Source: Ophioderma brevispina (lineage: Eukaryota; Echinodermata; Ophiuroidea; Amphilepidida; Ophiodermatidae). From it: a stretch of DNA of 64,000 bases. The stretch covers positions 1 through 64,000 of the forward strand of contig JAMKCH010051327.1 in NCBI GenBank assembly GCA_023653785.1. Reading direction: 5' to 3'. Every line of letters begins with the position of its first letter. The stretch's first letter is position 1. Below the pieces are notes generated by a model, which was not told the DNA's origin, ran no database searches, and saw nothing but the letters and a program-made list of their open reading frames with translations. Position numbers and translations under genes: made by a program. Of the stretch, positions 36,500-48,000 are shown one piece after another.

Positions 36500-37240
36500 A
36501 GTTGATGCTGGATTGGTTTGCTAGTAGAATTTGTTCTCGTTGGCGGCACTTGGATCTTAGTTCGGGTCCGCTTGTTGAGTAGTCTGCGTTTGTCGCCTTG
36601 GATGATGGCCAGCTTCTCGGTGAGTCAGAGGTTCGCATTTCTTGGGTCCGCTGGAGTACGGTCGAGCGCTGGATACTATTGACCATGTGATGGTCGTAGG
36701 GTTGGGTGTGTCTTCTTGAGCTCCACCGAACTGGAGAGTTCTGGGTGCTAGGTTCTGGTGCTTTTGCTTTCTGAAGGGTGTCTTGTGGTTGTTGAATCTA
36801 GTCTTGAAGGTGGTTCCGTCAGTCCCGATGTACATTTTGGTTAGGTCCCTGTTCGCTACTTTGACTTCGGCGCTGTAGATGATGTTCGGTTTCAACACTT
36901 TCCTTGCAAGCGGGCACAAGTCCCTTTTTGCTGCAGTTTTGCATCATGTTGTGTAGGAGGATTTATATCCTTTGCGTCGATCTTCTTGTTGTGGGTTTGA
37001 TGATGCTGGCGACGTTGGCCATGCAGCTGTAGCTGATCGTGACGGTGTTCCGGTTGAATTCTTGTGGAGTTTTGGATCTCGCTGGAAGTGTTTGTCGATG
37101 AGCTTGATGAATGATCGTCCGATGTTGGTGCGACTTTTCTTGCTGAAAGGCGGGTTAAACCAGATGATGTCACGTTTACGTTTGTGGGTCGTCCTGTTGC
37201 ACGGTTCGTTGTATGTGGTTTCTCGTTGTTCCCGCTGATT
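36500..37240 (-). pseudogene. Penelope connector and GIY-YIG endonuclease fragment
   Basis: Near 37171-37134 the frame reads IWFNPPFSKK, the conserved start of the RT thumb/connector of Penelope proteins. Around 36920-36890 is a C-x-L-x(R)KV stretch of the zinc-linker, then YIGTDGTTFKTRFNNHK at about 36833-36785. That is the GIY-YIG nuclease core with its conserved R and H. Frames change at least three times. GIY-YIG domains nick target DNA to start reverse transcription; here the protein cannot be made whole. Confidence 0.85.
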
Positions 37241-37379
37241 TCAAGCGTCCCGTTTTGTAGAATGCCTGATGCGTTGTCGAAGGTATCTCTGTTGTATGAA
37301 TTATCTGATATACGTCTGCTTGTTGGAGGCTGGTAGGTTCTTGGATGTTTGGGGGGTGTTGGGAGAGCGTGTGGATGTA

Positions 37380-37660
37380 CTACTGGTCCGTCGGTTGGGT
37401 TTGCGGTATGGTATTTGCCGTTGTCCTAGTTGAGAGTGATGTCGAGGAAGTTTGGTGCCTTTCAGGTTGCGTCCGTGGTGATGTTGGGCCGAGATCTCTG
37501 TATGTCTTGATGATGTCTTTCTGATTCTGTCGGATGCGGTTCCGGATGTCTGTGTAAACTGCTAAGCCGTCGTCTCTGTAGAGTCCAATTTTCCTCTTGT
37601 CGAACTTCTTTGATAGTATTTTGAGGATGTAAAAAGCCGATGAGGTCACAAAACTTCATC
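37380..37660 (-). pseudogene. Penelope reverse transcriptase palm fragment
   Basis: The minus strand reads CDLIGF, a frame change, then ILSKKFDKRKIGLYRDDGLA (about 37630-37560), followed by IRQNQKDIIKTYRDLG. YRDDG is the Penelope version of the catalytic YxDD box, with both aspartates present. The fingers and upstream palm motifs are missing, because the sequence just right of 37700 does not match RT. This implies an internal deletion of several hundred base pairs. Confidence 0.85.
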
Positions 37661-37759
37661 GCCGTCTCGTGCTCTGCCCATGGTGACGTCCTAAACAGGT
37701 CTTACACAAGCCATTATTTCTCTTTTGTTTACGACATAATATTATTTCTCTTTTGGTGA

Positions 37760-38530
37760 CACAGTCCCCCATATTTCTTCTCTTTTTCTTCCAGGGTTTG
37801 CCTCCGTCAAATCGAAGCTACTTCCTGGAATGGAGGATATGTCGCTGTCCTCCTGGAGATGGTGCGAGTAGTTCTTGGCGAACGTCCGTGCTTTCTTGAG
37901 TAGGTCCTCTGTGGATGGATGGTTGAATTGATGAGTCGCAGCGATGGGTGTGCTTGTCTTTCTTCAAGTTTCTGGAACCATTTCTATAACTGGGTCGAGT
38001 TGAGCCACTTGGTTGACTGAAGTTGCAGATCTGATGTGCTGGTTGCTTCTGTCGAGACAATGGATTTACTAATGAGTCCGATTTCGCTTTTGGTGTCCGG
38101 GTTTATGAGTCTGCATGGTAAAACTTGTTGGCAAAATTCTCTTTGTGGTCCCTTTAAGCGTGATGAATGCTTGTCCTTTTTGTCGCATGGTGTCCATGTT
38201 CCTGCTTTCTTCGGTGTCCAATTTCTTCTCTGCGATTTTCTGGCTTTTGGTGTTGATTGTGTAGTTGATGTGTCCGCGGTTTGATAGATCTTAGTGATAT
38301 TCTCTCGTAGGCGCTTTTCGTGCAGGGCGCGTTGCCACTTTATAAACAAGTTGCGTGTCTTGTTCGCGGGGAATGTCAGTGCGTCGAGGTCTTTTGGATT
38401 TGATGTCCCTTCTTTAGTTGGTTCTGAATTCGTCGCTGGTAGGTCGAAGAAATGTTTTATGCTGTCGATAAGGTTATACATGTCTTCTTCGATGGTTTCA
38501 GTTCTCTGGTCGATTGTGGAGGGCACGGCG
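37760..38530 (-). pseudogene. Penelope N-terminal region fragment
   Basis: A 180-codon frame (38526-37984) is rich in K, R, T and S and contains NLFIKWQRALHEKRLRENIT. It is followed after a shift by an acidic, low-complexity stretch near 37930-37800 (DLLKKARTFAKN). Position and orientation fit the poorly conserved N terminus ahead of the RT in this family. Function of this part is not assigned. Confidence 0.6.
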
Positions 38531-38865
38531 GCTCTTAGTCCATAGTGCCGTCCCCCACGTCGTCCGTCGTCGCTGTCGTCTTCTTTCTTCAGGAAGAATA
38601 GTGCTCATGCGTTGAGGAAGACTTTTTCACTTTCTCGATGAACTTTTTTCTTATACGATTCGCTGGTGGTATGGGTATATTCTTCAGTGAATAGCTGAGA
38701 TTAGCCTGCGTTGGGTGTTTCACATTGTAACTTGTGCAGATTATGCAAGAGGCTCGACGAAACGGAGCGGTTTATAAAAGGCGAGGAGGCTATCTTCATG
38801 CAGAGTGCTCAATGCTTGAAAGGAGAGAGAGATATATTGAGATATCCCATATATATATATCAATA

Positions 38866-38907
38866 TGCAGACAGTAACGTTTCGAACTTTGTGTCCTCAG
38901 TGCCAGC
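38866..38907 (-). ncRNA. Hammerhead ribozyme motif B, damaged
   Basis: CGAAAC and CTGTCTGCA are kept on the minus strand, but the CTGATGAG box reads CTGAGGAC, losing core residues. Predicted inactive. Confidence 0.6.
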
Positions 38908-39256
38908 AAGAGTGAAATGAAATCACAAATGAAGTGAATCAATGACCCGTTAGCCATTCGCCCCATCTCACCACCGAACGAAATTTGTGTATGAATTAAA
39001 AGACCGTGCTCAAACTCAATGAGTGCGCTATGCAAAATGCTAATAGGTATTATGTCTTGATAAAACATCAAGACTAACATAAAACAATGTACAGTTGTAG
39101 AGCGCAGACAGAGTGCTCACTAACACCCCCAACTGCCCAACCTTATGGCAACAGCAGGAAAGGAGCGGAATACGTCAGATTAGACGTGAAGAGAGGAGAG
39201 AGAGATGAGAGAGAGAGTATAATATATATATATAATATGATATATATATACTCAAT

Positions 39257-39302
39257 CTGCAACAGTACCGTTTCGAACTTTGTGTTCTAATCAGTGCAGC
39301 AC
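39257..39302 (-). ncRNA. Hammerhead ribozyme motif C, near-intact
   Basis: The minus strand shows TGCACTGATTAG, then helix II GAAC-loop-GTTC, then CGAAAC, GGTACTG and TTGCAG. One core base differs (CTGATTA instead of CTGATGA) and the cleavage triplet is GTT instead of GTC, so activity is doubtful. Confidence 0.65.
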
Positions 39303-39339
39303 AGAGCTAAAGCAATCCACAAAGACAGGTGTTGAGACC

Positions 39340-40980
39340 CCCTCTTTGCACGGTCCTGCGCACAAAAAATGGGAAAGTGCGAGGCGTTACTCTTGGTAAT
39401 TGTACAATTGCGCAGCGCACTTGGGGGAATTCACAAACTGAGCAGAAAAAAACACATTTGGTGCGTCCTGTCCGGATTTATTGGAAGTGAGCAAGCGCAC
39501 TTTGTGTTTTCCAAAATCTGCGCACGCTAAATATTCTAGGGGAAGAACTCGTGGGTTTAGGTGGTATGTGATATAGTCAGTCATCATTCGAAGTTCTCAG
39601 TTCGCCGTTCGAAAAAATGGTAGAGATCGGCTGAGATGGGACTGAAGTACCCATGTTACAGTGGGTTTTAGTGGTGGAACAATCTCGATGCTGAAATACG
39701 AAATGCTTCAAATACGAAAACTTCAGTTAAACAAACATACAAGAGCAAATATTTCAAATCCTCCACGATAGTGTATTTTGGTTATTTTATTTGTTCCCTA
39801 AATTTTTGATATTATTTTAATATTTGTGGCAGATATTGTTTTTAAGTTTTGTTGTTTGCTTGTTTTATATGATATTTTAGTAGAATGTTATACATGTGTA
39901 TATTTAAATAGTAGTATTTTAAATTTTTAAAGTAGCTGTATAGTTGAAAGGGCCCCTGTGTTAGATCAGTTTAGACCGTGAATCGGGCTAACCTGTGGTA
40001 AAGAGGTTGCAAATACATAAATGCGATTTATAGGACTAAGATATAGACTACATGTACATAATACAGAATCATGCATGTATATCCGATTTCCAGTTAATAA
40101 AGCACACTACCATCGTGAAAATTCCTTGAAATGGAGTCTCTGGATCACGCCATCGGTTTGCCCCTTATCAGTATGGATGGATATGTAGGAACTCCTCTTT
40201 ATTATACTATAATAGGCCTATCAGTTACAATAATATATACAGATTTAATGGTCGGTGGATGGGCGGGTAGTCGCATTTCAAAGCCAGGTGCCCACCCCTC
40301 TTTTGAATTCCGTTTTGGTTCGACAGGGCATTGGAGAAGGAAGAGGAAGGGCAGGTGAAAAAGACAGACGAGGAACTCAATGGATGGTTGTTTTTTGAGG
40401 TAGTCGTAGTCTTCCTTTTTGTTGTTTTGACATTTAGTGAGCCAGACCTAGCTCGTCTCCCTGGCTTACCTCAAACATTTGAGGATTTTAGATATCATGG
40501 AACCGTTTACTTTATCAAATGCGTTTGCACAGACATTTCATGCAATCAGAGCATCTACAAAATTTGCAATTTTGTAATATTGATGTCCGTAAACGAGCTG
40601 AAATGACAACACAGTTGTAAGTAGCAGTTTGGGACACTGGCAGTTAATAAATTGCTCAAGACACCAAAAGATTAAACTGAAGGGTAAAAACAATTTTCAA
40701 TCAAATAATAGCAATACTGCACCTTTTAATTCTTGGGTTTTTTAACATCTTTGGTTAATGGCGATCCCGCTTTTGGTCACATTTTGATCAAAGGCCTGTA
40801 CAAATAATGGAATAAAGATTTAAGTGAGAGTTAAAAAACAACTGAGAATCCGGGAAATAAGAAGTGGCCCAACCCGGTCCCCCAATTGTGAGGGTTTTTT
40901 TGTGCCCTTTTTTATACGACGGTTGGTACAATATAAACTTCAAAACACCTATGTTTGGACACAGTAAACTTAAACCGGTC
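39340..40980. other. No recognisable gene; GCGCAC-rich left part
   Basis: 39350-39530 repeats GCGCAC/GTGCGC words. ORFs at 40131-40358 and 40331-40606 have no known domain; the second includes a hydrophobic stretch (FFEVVVVFLFVVLTF) that could be chance. Confidence 0.4.
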
Positions 40981-40984
40981 TGGC

Positions 40985-41385
40985 ATATCTAAACTTCAAA
41001 ACAGGTTTGAGAAAACATTTAGTAGCTGTAATGTTGAAAGGTACACAAGGGGCGGGAGGAAGGGGGGAGGGGGGGGGAGAGTAGCCAGACAGAGGGAAAA
41101 CGGGGGGAGTCGAAAGTTGTGAGATTTAAAAAAATATATAATTATTTTGCTAAATATCTGGTGGTAAGTGTGTGTGTGGGTGTGTGTGTTTCGGCCAGGT
41201 GCTTCTTTTTCTGCGCACTTTTTTCGAAAAATCCCAAAGCTGCGCAGGCGCGCACTTGCTTAGTATATTCTCTCGAAAACTGCGAGAATAGTGAGAAAAG
41301 ACCAGAGTGTAAGCGGACTGAAATAAAGATTTTTTGGTAGCGGAACCGTTGGCAAAAAGTATGGCCTAATCGTAGTGTATGATTC
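40985..41385 (+). repeat. Direct duplicate of 44204-44820
   Basis: Shared order of blocks: GGTTTGAGAAAAC, TTTAGTAGCTGT, a GTGTGTGT stretch, TTTTTTCGAAAA-TCCCAAAG, a GCGCAGGCGCACTT-type palindrome, CTCGAAAAC, and TTGGCAAAAAGTAT followed by GCCTAATCGTAG. No coding sequence. Confidence 0.75.
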
Positions 41386-42364
41386 AATCTACTTTAGAGA
41401 AATCACAAATTTTGTATTTGGCTTCTGTTATTATTTGTACTCTGTGACAGAATTAAAACACACTCAAAATAACTGATTATGTTTTAGAACTATTAAGCAT
41501 TTCATGACGGTATGTAGTAAACCACAAACGAAAAATAAAGGTGTAACAACCACCAATTGCGCCTTTACTAAGCATTTTAGAACTTCTGCACCTCCGTTTT
41601 TTTGGTACAAATAAGAACACGACTTGTAAGTCAATACAAAATTTCAAATACAAATGTAATGAAGGATCGTACATGCATTGCGTCGGCGAGGAGATATGGG
41701 CAAGAAGTGAGAACTGCAGACAAATATTATGCGGTGGTATGATATGGAGGGATGGGTGTGGTGGGGGGTGTGTTGTGTGTGTGTGTGGTGGGTGTGGGTG
41801 TGTGGGTGAGATCATGGTTGGGCCAACATACCAATTCCAATCGCAAGTATGTTTTTGTCCCGAAGTCAAAAACCGGGGGTTTAGGAATTCGAAAACCATC
41901 AACACTATTTATTTTGCTAGGAAGATTTCCGTTTTCTTAAGATGTTGAATTCCAACGACGAATTGGTCCGAAGAACGGCAGAAAAATCCCCTCAACAATA
42001 CATATGCAGAAAAGGAAAGGTAAAAGAACTGATCAAACCAATAACTTTGCAGGATATGAAGTCGACCAGAGTGGACTAATTGTTAAGAACACAAAAACAT
42101 GTTTGAGTAAGTCATCATGCTCGAACTAAAAAAACATGTGATATAAAATTGATCCCATTTTATACGTAAGGTGAATGAAGAGCTGCCATAAAGGCTGGGG
42201 ACGATATCATAAAGTGCCATTAAAAAAGCATACCAGTTTATTATCGAAAGGCAGACCAGAATTGGAACTGAAGAACTGGAAGAACTTGAATCACAGGAAG
42301 ACTTGCTGACCTCGACGAAGACAGACTATGGCGGTTCAATGAACACTTGAGAACGGTGACGTAA

Positions 42365-42679
42365 GTGGATGACGTCTTTCATCAAGTTCATTCCACTAAG
42401 GCGAGGCTACAGATCGCTGAAACTAAATCCTTGCTTCATGTCATGTATCCTCAGGTCAGCAAGTCTTTTGCCCTCTCTGTAATAATCCTTATGACACAAT
42501 TTCGCGTTGCAAATGGCTGCATGCAATTTCGGGATAATTATATTGCGAGGCATAATAGAATGGTAAAACTCTTACAAAAAGAGATATCGAAATACAACAC
42601 CTTCTATGATATTGGACGTACCGAAAAAGAAAAGTTAGAGGTTGATATTATTACAATAAATGAAGATGAGGAGAATTAA
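42365..42679 (+). CDS. Unrecognised 104-codon ORF
   Basis: The longest clean non-repeat ORF in this part of the window. It begins at an ATG after GTAAGTGG, is rich in charged residues, and ends EKLEVDIITINEDEEN. The segment YIARHNRMVKLLQKEISK vaguely recalls RHN-type segments of invertebrate retroelement proteins, but I cannot assign it. There is no splice, promoter or homolog evidence. It may be a retroelement scrap or chance. Confidence 0.2.
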   Translation: MDDVFHQVHSTKARLQIAETKSLLHVMYPQVSKSFALSVIILMTQFRVANGCMQFRDNYIARHNRMVKLLQKEISKYNTFYDIGRTEKEKLEVDIITINEDEEN

Positions 42680-42989
42680 ATTGGTCAAGATATTTCAAGG
42701 TCATACAGCAAGAAAAAACCCGATCTTTCCTCATTGATTACGTAAGGAATATGAAGTGCGTTAGGAGGTTGAAATATCTTGCCTAAGATATTGCTTCTGT
42801 TCAGCGTAATTGATTGGCCCACAAATCTTAATCTGGAAAATCAGACACAAACTCACAGAGAAAATTAATTTTTTTTCAGCTGCTCGGACCGTTTAAGGAA
42901 TTATAATGTTGTTCATAATCATTAAGGTAATGTTGTTTGCCGCGTCGGTGGATCATTATGATATAATTGAATAAAGATTGAATGTGTAA

Positions 42990-43112
42990 GGATGGATGTA
43001 TGTATGTATGTATGTATGTATGTAGTATGTATCGTAGTACCCCCCCCCCCCCCCCACCGCCTATGTATGCTTGCAGTATGTATGTATGTATGTTTTTTAT
43101 ATGTATGTAGGT
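42990..43112. repeat. (GTAT)n microsatellite with poly-C
   Basis: ATGT/GTAT tetranucleotide repeats at 42990-43030 and 43075-43110 surround a C run at 43040-43056. Confidence 0.95.
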
Positions 43113-44203
43113 ATGTGACGGTAGTAGCATGTATTAGGCCTATATGTAGTTGTAGAGGGTGGTGGGCTGGATTTGGTCTTTCAGAGTGAGTATTTTGAGC
43201 GACCTCTACCTCCCATAGCTCTTTTTATTCTTTCTATTCTTATTTCTTCTCAGAATTCCAGTTGCCTAGGTTTAGTGGATTAACATCAGTTAGGGAGGGT
43301 CAAGGCACCTGTGCCCTGGAATGTTCGGAGTCCCTGATACCAACAGTACATTGACCTGGTGGACATAATCACAAAATGGTCGGTGGTCGGTGGACAGGTG
43401 TATCGCCCTACTCCGGTATTGGTGGCAACTGGACCAAATGCCGTACACTTTCCTTTATATCCTCATAGGTTAGGCTCGTGATTAGGCATTTAAATAACCT
43501 ATATGCTGCTGCCCTACCAGAAGTAAGTGCGGAAGAAACCACCCAGGTTCAACGAGTCAGTGTGTTCAAGACTTTATAGTATCGGCTGCCTTGTAGACTA
43601 CCTGATTGCGGGAAAGGCTTGGGGAGACAACCCTGAGGATAATCCGGAGTTGGAGTCCCGAAGGCGACGACTGCTTTACTCAGCACCAGTTCGGCAAACT
43701 CCTGCGACGCTGCTCGCACCAAACTGTTATTTCTCGACGTTCCTTTGGATATGTCTTCAGCGTGGAGAGGAGGATTCATGTGCATGGGCAGTATACGGAT
43801 CTCCATAGCAATTGCCCTGGCTTCGCCCTGGAGAGGACACTCCAGCTTCGCTTTAGTGTGGGCGCTTTATCAATAGTCGCTTGCGACTGACGGAGGGCAT
43901 GCTGTGTACGTATGTAATATCGAATGTATGTATGCTATGCTTTTTTTCATAATTTCAGACATGCCTGTTAATACAAAAATGCAATTAATGCTCTGGGTAT
44001 TTTCCGTTTGTGATGGTCACAATTTATATATAATTATAATGTGATATAATCATATATATAATAAAGTTTATAAAAAAAAACTAAATCGCCATCATTGTTT
44101 TACGGTTTGGTTTGATGAACGATTATATGTGATTGGTTGAGTATGCGTCGTCATCAGCCCCCAGAACCAATAAATAATAAAACAATCCCCTTTTGTTATT
44201 TAG
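43113..44203. other. No recognisable gene
   Basis: Overlapping ORFs at 43527-43890 on both strands are G+C-richer than the surroundings but contain no known domain. An AT-rich run lies at 44028-44062. Confidence 0.4.
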
Positions 44204-44820
44204 GTTTGAGAAAACTTTAGTAGCTGTGGTTGAAAATTACACCAATTTACCATTTTCTTTGTAAGTAAGTGTGTTTATTCATATCCAAAAACTATTTTTA
44301 TCTAAATTTGGTATTATAAGTGTTGCAAGTGGTGTGGTGTGTGTGTGTGTGTTTCTGCCACTTGCTTCTTGTTTTTTTTTTTCTGACGCCACTTTTTTTC
44401 GAAAATCCCAAAGTGCGCCAGGCGCACTTGCAAAATCTCGAAAACGAACTTCATAGTCTCACTACCAGTCGGTAATGTTTAGCCTAATACTTCTTATACA
44501 TGCTATGAACTGTCGAGAGTTACTCCCTGCGCTGCGCTGTCTTTCGAGTGAGCACTGCATGTCACACGTGGATGACCGTTATTTTTGCTCTAAGTATGGC
44601 CCGATTTTGTGTATACCACTATTATTAGTTCATCCGTACACGCTTGCACACTATACCTCAATGTCACATAAAGGTGAACCTGTAGATTTAAAAGGTTAAA
44701 TTTAGGTTGCGTTCTCCCACAGCTACCCGTCCCCCAATACTGTGTAGCAATCGGAGATATTTTCAAAGTCTATATCATATGAACCTTTGGCAAAAAGTAT
44801 GTGCCTAATCGTAGAGGAAA
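44204..44820 (+). repeat. Direct duplicate of 40985-41385, with about 300 bp extra
   Basis: See 40985-41385. Here the segment 44470-44775 is extra relative to the other copy, lying between the CTCGAAAAC block and the TTTGGCAAAAAGTAT block. It shows no TIR or coding signal. Confidence 0.7.
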
Positions 44821-45006
44821 ATTGTCACTTTGGGCCAAAATTTTGTGGACTGACACTCCAAAATCGCCTTTTATAATTTGATTTTCTGTGTTGTTTTGGA
44901 GGCTCTATTTATTACTTAAAGGTGCATAAAACTCATTAATTTAAGGCAATTTTTACCTTCGTAAAATGACATGTGCCGCAATATCAGCTCATATCGCAAA
45001 CCAAGT

Positions 45007-48000
45007 AGACTAGACGAGATTCTCAAAAAAGATGCTTAATTAAGGAAGAACAGGCAGGTTTTAGTAGAAGCGTTTTAAACAAATTTTTACACTGAATTTT
45101 TTGTGCTGAATTACGGGAAAACGGTTGTTTTGCGAATTTTGAGTGCACGGGGTCAAAAACGTAAAAAAATTAAAAATGGCCGCCCAAATGCAAAAATATT
45201 TCATAAATTTATTTGTCGTAATTAAACGCATTTCTACTTTTAAAAGGTATCCGACTTACTTCTATAACCGTCCCTTGGCGTGAGAATATTCATTACTTAC
45301 CGCATAAAGTTCTTTCCCCATGACCGAAATTGGAGAAAATCAAAATGGCCCCAAAATACTGACGTAATAAAATGAAAAAATATCTACTTTCCTCAATGTG
45401 AATTGGTATTCAAAAATTTATTTATAAAGAAAGGAGTGGTAACAATGGGGAGTACTGTATCCAGAGAAAGGGAGACTACTTGTGGCGATTTCACATCTAA
45501 ATACCATGACATACTATTTCTAGGTGCTTCTTTTAGAATAAGAAAGAGGAATAGGCCACTATGAGAGCTTTGTTAAATTTTGTGTATAGTCAACTTTGTA
45601 GGCATAGCTACAGGTATAATTTCTATGTATGCAAAATATAAAATTGTAGACTAGAATGTTATGGACATTATGAACTGGGCAAGACATTTGGAAAAGGCCC
45701 AACAGCATATCTTCCAATATATTCCGTAGGAAGTGAAGGGAATTCGTCAGACGAGTAAATGAATACAAATTGAATAAGTTGCCCTTTCCCATTTTAATGA
45801 TTGGTCCCGAACGATCATGTAGAGTTAAGTTCAAGCTTGTCTCTACAACGTTTTTCAAACAAATGAGATGGCATGCCTAAATTCCAGTAAACTAAGACTG
45901 TCAGATATATTATGGTTTACTTTCGACTTAAACGCAATAATTTTGGGATCTTTAAAATGCTGACACCACCACTGAAAAATTAGGTAATAGTTAAAACGCC
46001 TATTGGCTCAAAGATGCCGTAGACCTATAAGAGCGCAATAGAGCAGGAGCATGGGACCCAGGGCAAAACGTCACGCCCCCCCCCCACCAGAAAAGTTTTG
46101 ACACCTTTGGGATTTGTATGGGACCTCCTAGACTATATAAATGCTACGCGTAGTTAGTACTCTCAAAATTTTCAATTTTTCAAAGGGGCCAATTTGAGTT
46201 CCACAAGGGTCAAAACCTTTAAACTGCTCCAATTATGTTAAATGTAATACCACCTATTGTCTGTCCGTCTAAGGATTCCAAAAAATGTATAGTTTGTACC
46301 ATCTTTGACCATTGGTTTTGGAGTAGGTAAATGTGGTTAAAATGGTCAAAAGAAAGGTCAATTTCAAATTTGTACAGGGGTCAAATTCAGGAAAGGTGCG
46401 CCAATTTTGGTAAAAATAAAAAGAAGTTGTTCATCTGCCTGAATGTGTCCAAATAAGGATTAGTTTGTAGCATTTGCAATTGCATAGGTATCACGTTATG
46501 CGATAAAGTAGGTCATAGGGCACATAATTCAATTGGTTGTTTGGCCTTATTTGCCCCTGGGCATGGAAAAATATTTCTTTCGGTCAATATAGGCAGGACC
46601 AAAATATCCAATTCAGTTTAGAAAAAATGTTCCCAAATTATTGAGTTCAACTATTAAAAAACACTTTGAAAAACCGTAATATTGGCATGCACATGTACAT
46701 TTATTGTACCAGGCACATTTGGGATTATGAAACAAATTTTAAAGCAATAGGTGATCAGTTTTGAAGAAATACACTAATTTAAATAAATAAAAATGCACGG
46801 AAAGCCCTGTTAAATTTCTAGTAATTTATTTTTAGTATGGCTAAAAAGTAGCGGAGGATCTTAAATTGGAAACGAAAAAAAAAAAATCCAGTATTGTAAA
46901 AATTTAAATGGTTCGAATAGGAAAGACAAACTCATATTTGCCAAAAAGCGGTTATTAAAACTTAATATTATCATGCTGGAAACTCACTATATATCAAAAA
47001 GGTCATTCGCAACAGATAATGTATTTGGGTTCAAATGTGAGCATTAAAAGTTAAAGACGAGGGGACTAATATGGTGTATGTGGAATATGGTTGGTTGGAA
47101 GAGGACATAATTTGGAATATCAATTTTGTGCTCTTTAATATAAAATGGATATCTGAATATCAGAACAAGGGTGTTATTATGGAAAAGAATCGTAGGGCAT
47201 TGGTTTGATCACTTCGTGGACTGGGCATTTCTTTCTTGACTAAATTGTAAAATCTGGAAAAATGTGGTAGGACATTATCAGTGGGTCCATACTATTTTTT
47301 ATCAGTGTCTATTTAAATTATGGTATTTTCTGTAAAATAAAGTGTAAAAAATATCTCCAACAAGGCTCATTTTATGGGGTAATGATAACTTAAGACGCAC
47401 TAGCAGAGTTCTGTTCGGTAGAATGAATTGCAGCTGAATGTTTGCTTTGGATGACATTCGCATTGGAAACAGATTTCCCAATTTAAGCGAATTGGTGATA
47501 TATTAAAATGTAATGTATAAACTTAAACAAGTTGATTAAGGTACGTCATGGCATTTCCAACCCGTCGTAAAGGGAAAGCATAAGGAATCGAGAACCTGAT
47601 TGCTTTGAAAAAATAAGAATCATTTTATGTTTGTTTTTGAGAAGGCTAATTGGCTCAATTCAAAAGACATTCATAGATGTTGAAACTCAACAAAACAAAA
47701 GCATTTCTGCATTTAGGTACGAGAAGATAAATTTAATATGGAAAATAAACTGTGATAAATTCTTTATGTTAAAACAGAGAGATAGAGTTCAAAACAAAAA
47801 AGGCTTGGCTGCCAATTCATTCTTTATATAATTTCTCATTACCTGTAAGAGTACATCTCTACGAATGAAAACTTTCTGGAACAGTGATGGCAAACTTTGT
47901 AATGATATGCATGAAAAAAGATTATGACCATTTTGTATTGTATTTCTAAAGATAATAATATTTGTAATCAGTTTAAAGAGTTATTCCTTGATGCACCTTC

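Larger units (their letters stand above)
36230..38840 (-). mobile_element. Penelope-like element, internally deleted
   Basis: Coding fragments on the minus strand run from about 38530 to 36500: an N-terminal region, a reverse transcriptase palm with YRDDG, a connector and a GIY-YIG endonuclease. Ribozyme-bearing terminal repeats lie on both sides. A short segment is directly repeated at the two edges (36235-36290 and 38795-38840, CAATGC-TGAAAG). Penelope-like elements replicate by RT primed at a nick made by their own endonuclease. Several frameshifts and a missing RT finger region make this copy dead. Confidence 0.9.
38862..39330 (-). mobile_element. Penelope terminal repeats B and C, 5' side
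   Basis: One full unit (38862-39250, with (AT)n at 39217-39251) is followed by the start of another (39257-39330), so the 5' side of the element has a partial tandem of terminal repeats. Both carry hammerhead motifs. Shared words with units A and D/E include CAATGACCCGTTA, GCTCAAACTCAATGAGTG, CTTGATAAAACATCAAG and ATGTACAGTTGTAGA. Confidence 0.85.

Noticed and set aside
40131..40606. Possible small membrane protein genes
   Set aside because: No homology, overlapping frames and no splice or promoter support; the hydrophobic stretch can occur by chance.
43527..43890. Overlapping 85-94 codon ORFs on both strands
   Set aside because: No recognisable domain in any frame; openness on both strands is explained by higher G+C.
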